Assembly: GCA_009779015.1 (NCBI GenBank)
Contig: WRFC01000001.1
Location: 1 to 28,083 of the forward strand
Direction of reading: 5' to 3'
Length of the DNA: 28,083 bases
Source of the DNA: Coriobacteriia bacterium
GTDB taxonomy: Bacteria > Actinomycetota > Coriobacteriia > Coriobacteriales > UBA8131
Shown: in pieces, positions 15,352-22,846 of the stretch
How the letters are laid out: every line of letters starts with the position of its first letter
How positions within the stretch are numbered: the stretch's first letter is position 1
Position numbers and translations under genes: made by a program
The notes under the pieces: model-generated
What the model was told of the DNA's origin: nothing
Databases searched by the model: none
The model's input: only the letters and a program-made list of their open reading frames with translations

Positions 15352-15857
15352 CAAAGCACCCCCGGGCGATAAGGGTCAATGACCAGCCTGCGGGTATGCT
15401 CGACCTGAAAGAGCTTGAGGCCAAAGACCGCTTTTTGGAATGGCCAGGGCGTATAGGTGAGCCGACAAGTATAGGCCTCTTGTTTGGGCAACAAAGAGAA
15501 TGCCAGGCCGCCGCCAGCATCCTCTGAGCTGCCTCCTCCCCAAGCCACCGCTTCTGCCTCGACCTTGACCTGGACATCAGGATAATCAGAAAAAGCCCCT
15601 CTCAGCAGCTGCTCGCAGGAGTCTGCCCGGCTGGCCATCCCATACGACCCGGAGGCCGGGCTGGCCGCCTGAGTGCGCACGGCCTGTTCGACCAGACGGT
15701 CGAAACGGGCAGAGGCCGCCAGATAGTTCAGGCAGTTGAAGAGGATCAAGGCCACAACGATCAGCACCGGCATCAAAACGGCCATCTCTACGGCCATCTG
15801 CCCGCGTTCATCGAGCAGGTGTGGCCTCTTATTCCCAAACATCAGTGACCGTCCCAT
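15348..15857 (-). CDS. TadE-like pseudopilin
   Basis: This is a 169-aa minor pilin-like protein of the Tad system. A short polar leader ends in DERG, followed by QMAVEMAVLMPVLIVVALILFNCL. This is a prepilin-peptidase-type site (cut after Gly) with Glu at +5 and a single hydrophobic helix. The rest is a secreted domain with two cysteines, C63-type and C108-type in register with other TadE proteins. The start may be the ATG at 15857 or the one at 15842. Either way it overlaps the end of the 747-aa protein gene by 14-29 bases. TadE/TadF pseudopilins help assemble the Flp fibre. Whether this one is TadE or TadF cannot be settled. Confidence 0.82.
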   Translation of the reverse strand: MGRSLMFGNKRPHLLDERGQMAVEMAVLMPVLIVVALILFNCLNYLAASARFDRLVEQAVRTQAASPASGSYGMASRADSCEQLLRGAFSDYPDVQVKVEAEAVAWGGGSSEDAGGGLAFSLLPKQEAYTCRLTYTPWPFQKAVFGLKLFQVEHTRRLVIDPYRPGVLW

Positions 15858-18072
15858 CCTTAAAGACCTTTCTGGCAGAATCCAACACGCCCTGGACCTT
15901 CTTCTTCCCTTCCTCTACAACCGCAGCCGGGAACTTGATCCGGACCGGTAGGCTGGGCGCTCCGGGAAGGTCGCTGAACCGCAGTTCGAACAGGGTTATC
16001 CCCTCATCTGTCAACGTTGTCTCGAGGCTGTCTAACTCGCCCTCTAACCCATCAAAGACCGTGTCGCCAATCGTCCCGCTGCCCTCGCCAGGCAATGCAG
16101 CATAGCCCGTTTTCATGTTCACGAGCCCCTGAACGACCGCTGATGGAGAAGCGCGGGCAACATGGATGCTGTTTACTACGACGGGTTTGGGCGAGGCCAG
16201 CTTGACGCCCTGCAGGCCGAGGCCTTTGATACAGCCTGTTACCGCATTCTCTGCCCATTCAGCCAAAGGCGTGAGGTGGATCAGCCTTAAGAAGTCACCG
16301 ACGGCCGGACCGAGCCCGTCCACCCCCGTGCTATAGGCCGAGAGCGCGCCGCCCCAGATCTCGAGGATGGCGTCAAATGCATCGAGGCCGAGCTTTCCGG
16401 CTGCCGGGCCGCTGAACTCGGCCTTCGCCCGGTCTAAGAAGTCACCCAGCAGGTTCTCATCAGACGATCCGGTGGCCAGGGCGGCGGCCGAGATGGCCAT
16501 GCGCACCGGCACCTCTTTTTTTCCGTTGATAAAAGGGCTTTGCAGGCCTTTGGGCAGCTCACGCTGGGATACGTCGAGCACAACCACGATGCAGCCGTTG
16601 CGTCCTGGTGGGAGCGGGTTGATACGCGTGGTCTTGAGGGAGTCGATTGCCTCTTGATAGACATCGACGCTCTTCTGGGCTTCGGCCTTGGCCTCTTTTT
16701 GGGCCTCGGAAAAGCGTTTTGAGGCTTCTTCGTAAAGGCGGGCGGCCTCAGCCACGGCCCGGTAGTGGTATTCAAAGCCAGTATCGATATTGCTCGTGGC
16801 CGAGCCGACGCGCCCGATCGTATTGATGCTCAGGTTGCAATACGGGCAGGCTTGGTATAAGCCGCCTTCCAGGCCGGCGATAGAGCCAAAGCCGCCTGCC
16901 CCGGCTTCTTGGTAGTAGGGGCATTGGCTGCTCCCGTGCAGGCAGCCGTTTGCATCCAAGGGAAAATCAGCGTCGGTATAAAGCCTGGTCTGCCGAACTT
17001 CGTCGTTGTTTTTGGCCAACAACGGAAAATAGGCATCCATGCTCCCGTCATCCGAATAGTGTACATAGCCTTTCTGCATTTCTTGGACAGCATAGCGATA
17101 GTACCGATAACGGGCTTCGGAGCGGACGGCTTCATCGAGGCTTGGGTCCTGGGGGCCTTCTTGCGCCAGGCGGGCCGCATAATAGCTCTTGGCCCGGTCT
17201 AAGGCCACTGAGAAGGACCAGCTCTCAGGGCTAGAAAAATACGGGTTAAAAAACCCTCTCATGTCAGCCAGGCTAGTCGCCCTCTCGTAGAGGCAATGGT
17301 TGGGGCTGGCACCACAATCGGCCAGCCAGCCGGCATACTCTGAAGTGTCCATGTCTTTTTTGGCCTCTTCGGCCTGGTCGCTCTTCTCTGCAGTCTTCTC
17401 GCTTGAGTCAGACAGTCGGCCGCTCAGCTCATCACTGTGGCCGTCATCGCCAAAACTTGCGTCCTCGGCCGTAAACGGGACAAGGAGGGCGGCTCCGAGG
17501 TACGATGTACCACCAGCGGGGCTGTTCGCACTGATCGTGGCAGCCGAGTTGACGGCCGCTAAGAAGGGCAGGACCTTTTGCAGCTGGGTCAGCGCCTGGC
17601 CGGCCTGCTTGGCAATCTTGTCGCGCGTCGTAAAGACCTTTCGGCCAAAATCCATGATCTTCACGCCGATACCCTGGCCGCCGGGAATGCAGCTGGCGAT
17701 TATCCCCACTCCTTCGACCGCAATGCCAAAAAGGCTCATTGAGAGCACGACGGCATCTGCGCTACGGGCGACGATGTAGTACTCGGCCACGACGTTCTCG
17801 GCCGCCAGGGCGCCTGCATCGGCCGCAAATTGGATGTCACCCGAACGGGCGTTGACCCAATAGATCTGCGCCGAGGCAAAGATCAGTGTTACCGCCAGCG
17901 CCAGGGCGATGGCGACACCGACGCTCGTGAACCCGCCTTCAGGCTCTAGCCATGGCCAGGGGCGGCCGCGCCTAGCGCCTCGAGGGCGCTGCCGCTGGGA
18001 GCCCTGGTTGCTGCATTCGGCCTTTTGTTCGCTCATTGCCTGTCTCATTGCTCGTCCCATTGCTTGACCCAT
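15829..18072 (-). CDS. Large TadG-like protein with an N-terminal pilin-type membrane helix
   Basis: This 747-aa protein occupies the TadG position between two TadE-like genes. The ATG at 18072 has GGGAGGG 8 bases upstream and overlaps the previous gene by 28 bases. A 45-residue basic cytoplasmic leader ends in EPEGG, followed by FTSVGVAIALALAVTLIF (about 48-75), a pilin-like helix without the usual Glu at +5. The helix is followed by the TadE/G-type segment SGDIQFAADAGALAAENVV. The long exported part has a charged, coiled-coil-like region (AEAARLYEEASKRFSEAQKEA, about 440-480) and cysteine pairs (CGASPNHC, CLHGSSQCPYY, CPYCN). No von Willebrand A motif of classical TadG is seen. It may be a tip or anchoring subunit. 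The family is unrecognised beyond the N-terminus. Confidence 0.8.
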   Translation of the reverse strand: MGQAMGRAMRQAMSEQKAECSNQGSQRQRPRGARRGRPWPWLEPEGGFTSVGVAIALALAVTLIFASAQIYWVNARSGDIQFAADAGALAAENVVAEYYIVARSADAVVLSMSLFGIAVEGVGIIASCIPGGQGIGVKIMDFGRKVFTTRDKIAKQAGQALTQLQKVLPFLAAVNSAATISANSPAGGTSYLGAALLVPFTAEDASFGDDGHSDELSGRLSDSSEKTAEKSDQAEEAKKDMDTSEYAGWLADCGASPNHCLYERATSLADMRGFFNPYFSSPESWSFSVALDRAKSYYAARLAQEGPQDPSLDEAVRSEARYRYYRYAVQEMQKGYVHYSDDGSMDAYFPLLAKNNDEVRQTRLYTDADFPLDANGCLHGSSQCPYYQEAGAGGFGSIAGLEGGLYQACPYCNLSINTIGRVGSATSNIDTGFEYHYRAVAEAARLYEEASKRFSEAQKEAKAEAQKSVDVYQEAIDSLKTTRINPLPPGRNGCIVVVLDVSQRELPKGLQSPFINGKKEVPVRMAISAAALATGSSDENLLGDFLDRAKAEFSGPAAGKLGLDAFDAILEIWGGALSAYSTGVDGLGPAVGDFLRLIHLTPLAEWAENAVTGCIKGLGLQGVKLASPKPVVVNSIHVARASPSAVVQGLVNMKTGYAALPGEGSGTIGDTVFDGLEGELDSLETTLTDEGITLFELRFSDLPGAPSLPVRIKFPAAVVEEGKKKVQGVLDSARKVFKDGTVTDVWE

Positions 18073-18623
18073 TCAGCGGGCCCTCCCTGTCCTTCCCAGA
18101 CCCAGTCCGGCTGGCTGGGCATTTTGACTTCGACGACCTGCTCGATGTTGCCCTCAGCATCGGTCTTGCCTAAGAGCTGAGCGCCCAAGCCGATCAAAGG
18201 CAAGGGCTTGAGGTGGTTGACGATGCGCACGCTGACCTCGGGGCTCTCTTCTCCCCCGGTTAGCTCGATCGTCCAGGAGTCGCCATTCGGGTGTGCGTGA
18301 AAGATATCGATTGGTGGGATCGCGGCCAGGCGCCGCTTGGTATAACCCAGGTATTTCTCGTCGCTATAGCCGCCGAGCGCCGTGCGCGTGGCCAGCAGGC
18401 GGCAAGACTCGGCGGCAGCGTTCTCCATGATGATCTGGTTGTAGAGGAGGATCGCAGGCTGCAACAAGATCAAAATGAGCAAGAAGAGGGTGGGGATCAG
18501 GACGGCGGCCTCGACCGTGGCCTGGCCGTGCGTGTCGTGGACGGCTCGGGCGGCCTGTGTTTTGACCTGGTGCCTGGCCGGCCTGCCTCGCTTTATGGGT
18601 CTACCCAGCATTGTTACGAACAT
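18045..18623 (-). CDS. TadE-like pseudopilin
   Basis: The protein is 192 aa. AAGGAG lies 5 bases before the ATG. A basic leader of about 33 residues ends in DTHG, followed by QATVEAAVLIPTLFLLILILLQPAILL: a cut site after Gly, Glu at +5 and one long hydrophobic helix, the TadE-family signature. The exported remainder (about 130 residues) has one cysteine (ESCRLLATR) and ends in a Trp-rich tail. It lies between the second Flp-like pilin (12 bases upstream) and the TadG-like gene it overlaps. It probably serves as a minor pilin or assembly pseudopilin. Confidence 0.88.
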   Translation of the reverse strand: MFVTMLGRPIKRGRPARHQVKTQAARAVHDTHGQATVEAAVLIPTLFLLILILLQPAILLYNQIIMENAAAESCRLLATRTALGGYSDEKYLGYTKRRLAAIPPIDIFHAHPNGDSWTIELTGGEESPEVSVRIVNHLKPLPLIGLGAQLLGKTDAEGNIEQVVEVKMPSQPDWVWEGQGGPAEWVKQWDEQ

Positions 18624-18635
18624 AGCCGCTCCTTC

Positions 18636-18863
18636 TTAGTAAAGCAAGACATCGCCGATGCTGCCCACGACTTGCTGTCCCAAGGCATGCGACGCGCTCT
18701 CGATGCCGTGCTCGATGAAGGTCCCGTCGCCGATGCGCGCCTGCCAGGCGGCCAAGGCAACGATCATGGCAATCAGGATCAGGCCGACGATCGCATACTC
18801 GACGGTCGCTTGGCCGTTTTGGTCGCCCAACCGGGCTTTTAACGCACTGAAGACGGACCTCAT
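18636..18863 (-). CDS. Second Flp-like pilin
   Basis: This small protein of 75 aa has the Flp layout. A 17-residue leader ends in NG, followed by QATVEYAIVGLILIAMIVALAAW: Glu-Tyr at +5/+6 as in Flp major pilins, then one hydrophobic helix and a short tail. The ATG overlaps the stop of the preceding anchored protein gene by four bases (ATGA). It is more tailed than the first Flp (19495-19755), so it could be the major or a minor subunit. Confidence 0.85.
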   Translation of the reverse strand: MRSVFSALKARLGDQNGQATVEYAIVGLILIAMIVALAAWQARIGDGTFIEHGIESASHALGQQVVGSIGDVLLY

Positions 18864-19549
18864 GGTTGGGCCTCGAGATCTGGTATCTTCAGCTCGACCA
18901 GGCGGACGACCAGCGGGTTAGACTCCGAGACCGTCCGGCCAAGGCATTCGGGTATGACGCTGATCAGCAGCACATTGCCGTCAGTAGAGGTTGCCGTGCA
19001 TGACCAGGACTGCTGCCCGAGGTCGATATAGCCGCTCCGCTCGAGCTTGTAGTCGTTGCCTTGGAGGCCTCGCAGCAGCAGCTCGCCGACCTCGGGGCAG
19101 CTTTGGCTGCTTTCCAGCTCCCAGCTGCGCAGGTATTTGTCCTCGTGGTAAAGAGGCGGCCCGGGCTGGCTCGAACTGATGCCGGCGAGCGGAATGGGCG
19201 GCAGGGAGCCTGCCTCGGAGGCTGGGCTGGCGTCTTGGGCAGCAGTGCTCTCGTCTGGAGAAGCGCTGCTGGAGGCGCTGCTTGGCGTGCCACTTAATAC
19301 GCCGTCTGACGTGCTGCCCGCCACTCCGCTGGGGATGCCGGCAGAGGTGTCATGCGGGAACCCGCCCGCCGTGCCAGACGAGGCCACGCCGTGGCCCTCT
19401 GCGGCCACGAGCCCGCTTTCCTGGAGGACATCGACTTGCTTTGATAAAAGGCCGTGCCCGAGATAGGCCGAGAGTGTGCCTGCGAGTACCAACATCAGGA
19501 TCCCTGCGGTAGCGAAAGCGTGTTTATGTTGGTTCTTATACCATCCCAT
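18860..19549 (-). CDS. Membrane-anchored accessory protein between the two pilin genes, unknown function
   Basis: The protein is up to 229 aa. From the ATG at 19549 (overlapping flp by 55 bases) a basic N-terminus precedes a hydrophobic helix (AFATAGILMLVLAGTLSAYL, about 11-30), giving a signal anchor. An alternative ATG at 19495 overlaps the flp stop as TGATG and has AGGGA upstream, but would cut the helix in half. A long Ser/Ala/Gly-rich linker (about 50-125) leads to a C-terminal domain of about 100 residues with GELLLRGLQG, DLGQQSWSC and GNVLLISVIPE. This region resembles the other anchored protein of the operon (14821-15351). The two C-terminal cysteines could form a disulfide. I do not recognise the family. 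Its place between pilins suggests a surface role in pilus assembly. Confidence 0.75.
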   Translation of the reverse strand: MGWYKNQHKHAFATAGILMLVLAGTLSAYLGHGLLSKQVDVLQESGLVAAEGHGVASSGTAGGFPHDTSAGIPSGVAGSTSDGVLSGTPSSASSSASPDESTAAQDASPASEAGSLPPIPLAGISSSQPGPPLYHEDKYLRSWELESSQSCPEVGELLLRGLQGNDYKLERSGYIDLGQQSWSCTATSTDGNVLLISVIPECLGRTVSESNPLVVRLVELKIPDLEAQP

Positions 19550-19755
19550 AAAGCCTGCAATTTTCCACTGAACGCCATTACCGCAATAATGGCGATGACC
19601 ACCAACACCCCGACCAGAATTGCATATTCTGTTGTCCCCTGCCCCCGTTGGTCTCTCAAGGCCCGGCTCAGCTGACCGATCATCATCTGGCAGCGGATGG
19701 CCGCTCGGGTCGGGGCCTCTGTTAAAAAACCTCTTCTTTTTTCCATCATCATCAC
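19495..19755 (-). CDS. Flp-type major pilin
   Basis: The protein is 86 aa from the GTG at 19755, or slightly shorter from the ATG codons just after it. It shows the canonical Flp signature: the leader ends in DQRG, followed by QGTTEYAILVGVLVVIAIIAVMAF with Glu-Tyr at +5/+6, then a short tail (GKLQALWDGIRTN). The leader is long (about 40 residues), unless translation starts at the internal Met pair nearer the cut site. It follows tadC without a gap. The polymer of this protein is expected to form the pilus fibre. Confidence 0.9.
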   Translation of the reverse strand: MMMMEKRRGFLTEAPTRAAIRCQMMIGQLSRALRDQRGQGTTEYAILVGVLVVIAIIAVMAFSGKLQALWDGIRTNINTLSLPQGS

Positions 19756-20445
19756 CTATAGCTTTCCCATCATATCGAGCATTATCGGTCCCATTACCAG
19801 CAACAACATGGCTGGTAGTATGAATACCCCGGTCGGAATCAACATCTTTACGGGGGCCTTGCTGACTTCTTCCTCACGCTCAGCGCGATAGTTTCGCCGC
19901 TGTTCTTGAGCGAGCTCGAGGAGGAGTTGGTTGATCGACGCGCCATAACGTAGACCGCGTATAGTAATTGTTGTAAAACGCATAAAAGATGGTGTCCCGA
20001 CTTCTTCTGCCAAGGCCTTCAAGCCCTCTTCGCGGGAGATCAGGCCCTTCTCCCAAAGGCTTAGCTGGGCTTGGCAGAGACTGGCCAACTGGCCATGGAA
20101 GCGCGTTGTATAGAGCTCGAAGGCTTGGTCAAAACCCAGGCCGGCGCGCATGCCCATGGCTGTCAGTTCGAGCAGTTGGGGCAGCTCGCGCTGGTAAGCC
20201 TGCCGAGCACCGTTCTTTTTGCTTTTGGGGAGAAGACGGGCCAGCTTGCCGATCAAGCCGGAGTCGGGCAGCTGGAGCCAGCGTCGAGAAGGTGCGCCCG
20301 GTTTTGCCGAGAGGCTGGCGCGCCTGCGCTTGCGCAGTTCGGTTGTGTACTTGCCTTCTAAAAAGGCAAAGGCCAGGAAGGTCACGGCGGTGGCTGCGAG
20401 TACCACTGCAAAGACGCAAGCGAGGATAGAAAAGGTATTGCTCAT
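19756..20445 (-). CDS. tadC: Tad pilus inner-membrane protein TadC (type II secretion F family)
   Basis: This is a platform protein of the pilus machine. It is 229 aa, shorter than the roughly 300 aa usual for TadC. Hydrophobic segments lie at about 7-31 and 200-226 (MLIPTGVFILPAMLLLVMGPI). The cytoplasmic part contains the F-domain pattern LPQLLELTAMGMRAGLGFDQAFEL and a conserved FMRFTTITIRGLRYGASINQLL. The ATG overlaps the tadB stop by four bases (ATGA), and the flp gene follows immediately. Confidence 0.9.
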   Translation of the reverse strand: MSNTFSILACVFAVVLAATAVTFLAFAFLEGKYTTELRKRRRASLSAKPGAPSRRWLQLPDSGLIGKLARLLPKSKKNGARQAYQRELPQLLELTAMGMRAGLGFDQAFELYTTRFHGQLASLCQAQLSLWEKGLISREEGLKALAEEVGTPSFMRFTTITIRGLRYGASINQLLLELAQEQRRNYRAEREEEVSKAPVKMLIPTGVFILPAMLLLVMGPIMLDMMGKL

Positions 20446-21461
20446 GTCAGGTCGACCTTCAGGATGCGTTTGATCAAAAGGACTCCGAAAGCCTCGAGGG
20501 CGACGGCTACGAGAAGGATCATGAAGCCGCCGAGCGAGCTGAAGAAGCTGGCCAGGTACCCTTTCATGACGAGCGAGAGGACGCCCACCAAGACCCAGGG
20601 CATCAGTGAGACGACGCGGAACGAGAGCCTGGCCTGGGCAGTCTGGACCTCGAGCTGGCGCTGCAGGTCGACCGACGAGCGGATGGCGGCCGAGGCCGAG
20701 TCGAGCAGGTCTTTGAGGCTGCCGCCCGTGCGATGCTGGATCTCGAGCGCCGCCGTTAAGAAGCTCATCTCTTCGAGGCCGACACGCTGCTCAAGCCAAC
20801 TCAAGGCCTCGGGGACGGATTTGCCTGAGCGCACATCGGCGCTGGCCTGGGCCAGCTCGGCGGCCAAGGGGTCGGCGCACTCTTCGGCGGATTGCTGCAG
20901 CGCCTGGCTTAAGGAGTACCCGGCTTGGAGCGAAAAGGCCAAAGACTGGAGGGCGTCGGGCAGCTGCAGGCGTAAAAGCTCTTTTCGCTTGCGGGCCTGC
21001 TTGGCCGACCAGTTCTTCAGAAGCCAAGGCCAGGCCACGGCCAACCCGACAGCCAAAACCACCTGGTGCGTGAGAAATCCGACAACCAAGGCGATCATGG
21101 CCGAGAGCAGCATAATGAGCTCGACGACGACATGCGGCGTGGCCTTTTGGCCACGGCTTTCCATGGCCGCCTGCAAGCTGGCCACCAACGCCCTGACCTG
21201 ACTGATAGCAAGCAGCCTCTGGCTCAACCGCCGCAGGACGGGTAAGCCATTGCGCAGAAGCTCGGTGGCCAAGCCGCTCTTGTCGAGCCGTCCGGGACCG
21301 CCCCCGTCGCCTGTAGCGCGGGCCTTGGCGGCCAGGCGCCGCCGCTTGCTCTGCCACCAGTCCACCAGCGGGTTGACCGCCAAAACACCCGTAATGGCCG
21401 CCAGCAAGAGCGCCAGCAGCGGGCGCCAGTCGTCAAACCAAGATGCCAGGGAGAAGTCCAT
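20442..21461 (-). CDS. tadB: Tad pilus inner-membrane protein TadB (type II secretion F family)
   Basis: This 339-aa platform protein works with TadC and the TadA ATPase. It has an N-terminal hydrophobic segment (about 15-35), a central pair (about 110-150) and a C-terminal pair (about 285-333). Between them is the F domain with LPDALQSLAFSLQAGYSLSQALQQSAEEC and the downstream FLTAALEIQHRTGGSLKDLLDSAS, both typical of TadB. The start overlaps the tadA stop as TAATG. Length and order match standard tad loci. Confidence 0.93.
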   Translation of the reverse strand: MDFSLASWFDDWRPLLALLLAAITGVLAVNPLVDWWQSKRRRLAAKARATGDGGGPGRLDKSGLATELLRNGLPVLRRLSQRLLAISQVRALVASLQAAMESRGQKATPHVVVELIMLLSAMIALVVGFLTHQVVLAVGLAVAWPWLLKNWSAKQARKRKELLRLQLPDALQSLAFSLQAGYSLSQALQQSAEECADPLAAELAQASADVRSGKSVPEALSWLEQRVGLEEMSFLTAALEIQHRTGGSLKDLLDSASAAIRSSVDLQRQLEVQTAQARLSFRVVSLMPWVLVGVLSLVMKGYLASFFSSLGGFMILLVAVALEAFGVLLIKRILKVDLT

Positions 21462-22846
21462 TACGCCAGCCCTCCGTCTGCTCCTGGGCGCTCATAGACC
21501 TCTGTCTGAGGATTGAAACTATGCAGACAGGTCAGTTCGACCCCGTTGCGGCCGCCCGCGCAACTACAGAGCTCGACCACCCTCCGGCGGCCATGCCGGT
21601 CACGCTCTAATTGGACGATCAAGTCAAAGGCCGAGGCGATCTGCTCGTAAAGCACATCCACAGGCAGATCCATGCCAAAGCGGCACATCATCACGAGGCG
21701 CGAGACGGCCTCGCTCGGGGAGTTTGCGTGCAACGTCGTGAGTGAGCCGTCGTGTCCGGTATTCATGGCTTGGAGCATGTCCAAGGTCTCGGCGCCGCGG
21801 CACTCACCGACCACGATGCGGTCCGGCCGCATGCGCAAGGCGCTTGTTACCAGGTCGCGGATCGTCACTTCTCCCGAGCCCTCGATGCTGCTGCTGCGGG
21901 CTTCGAGCCTCACGACATGGGGGTGCGCATGAAAGCGCAGCTCGGCGGCATCTTCGATCGTGATGATGCGCTCCGAGGTCGGGATGGCCACCGAGAGGGC
22001 GTTGAGCAAGGTGGTCTTACCGCTGCCTGTGCCGCCGCTGACCACGATGCTCTGGCGCTTTTTAACAGCGTCTTCGAGCACGGCGGCGATCTCTTCGTCC
22101 ATGCTTTCGAGCTCCACCAGTTCGGCCAGTGTATACATCTGGGCGCGGAACTTGCGGATCGAGAGCACGGGGCCGTCGAGGGCGAGCGGCGGTATCACGA
22201 CGTGCACGCGGTGCCCCTCGGGCAGGCGGGCGCTGACGATCGGCGTGGCCTCGTCGACGCGTCGGCCGAGCGGCCCCAAGATGCGGTCGATCAGCTGCCT
22301 CAGCTGCGTCTCGTCGATGAACCTGAGCGTCGAGGGCTCGATCTTGCCGTCCCGTTCAAAAAACACCCGGTCCGGGCCGTTGACCATGATCTCGGTCACA
22401 CGGGCATCGGCCAAGAGCGGCTCGATCGGCCCAAAGCCGGTGACCGAGTCAAGCACTTTACGGCTCAGCTCTTGATGCTCGGCGGCGCTCAGGCCGGCCC
22501 ACTCCCCTTCTTCGAGCAACTGCTCGAGCACGGCGGCGACCTCGCGCCGGGCGCGCGTGGAGTCGGCCTCTAAGAGCTCCGAGATGCGCTTGCTGGGCAA
22601 GCGCCGATAGAGCTCGTCGCGCAGCCAGAGCTGGCCATCTGAGCCTTGACGGGCGGCATCGGGATAAACGCCGGGCCCGCCGCCGCCGACATTGCCGCCG
22701 CCATATGAGGCGCCATCCGGGGAGGCGCTGCCGGGGGCGGCATCATTCAGGCAGACGCCTTCTTCTGGGCATCCGGCTGATGCAACCACGGCCGGCGACA
22801 AAGGCCGGGCCGTCTCTAATGAGCTGATGACCTCACTGAGCGACAT
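21461..22846 (-). CDS. tadA: Tad pilus assembly ATPase TadA/CpaF
   Basis: This cytoplasmic hexameric ATPase powers pilus extension and perhaps retraction. I choose the ATG at 22846 (461 aa) because AAGG lies 7 bases upstream and it overlaps the tadZ stop by 14 bases; an ATG at 22966 would overlap by 134. Features are an N-terminal Gly-rich insert, the CpaF-type segment GFGPIEPLLADARVTEIMVNGP, a Walker A near residues 262-270 (GGTGSGKTT), the Asp-box ITIEDAAELRF, Walker B-like DRIVVGECRGAE near 344 and the His box SLTTLHANSP. All are intact, so the motor should be active. Confidence 0.95.
   Translation of the reverse strand: MSLSEVISSLETARPLSPAVVASAGCPEEGVCLNDAAPGSASPDGASYGGGNVGGGGPGVYPDAARQGSDGQLWLRDELYRRLPSKRISELLEADSTRARREVAAVLEQLLEEGEWAGLSAAEHQELSRKVLDSVTGFGPIEPLLADARVTEIMVNGPDRVFFERDGKIEPSTLRFIDETQLRQLIDRILGPLGRRVDEATPIVSARLPEGHRVHVVIPPLALDGPVLSIRKFRAQMYTLAELVELESMDEEIAAVLEDAVKKRQSIVVSGGTGSGKTTLLNALSVAIPTSERIITIEDAAELRFHAHPHVVRLEARSSSIEGSGEVTIRDLVTSALRMRPDRIVVGECRGAETLDMLQAMNTGHDGSLTTLHANSPSEAVSRLVMMCRFGMDLPVDVLYEQIASAFDLIVQLERDRHGRRRVVELCSCAGGRNGVELTCLHSFNPQTEVYERPGADGGLA

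Noticed and set aside
21752..22573. 273-aa plus-strand open frame opposite tadA
   Set aside because: tadA has intact Walker and Asp/His boxes in the opposite frame; the plus-strand product is His/Asp/Gly-rich, typical of an antisense shadow.
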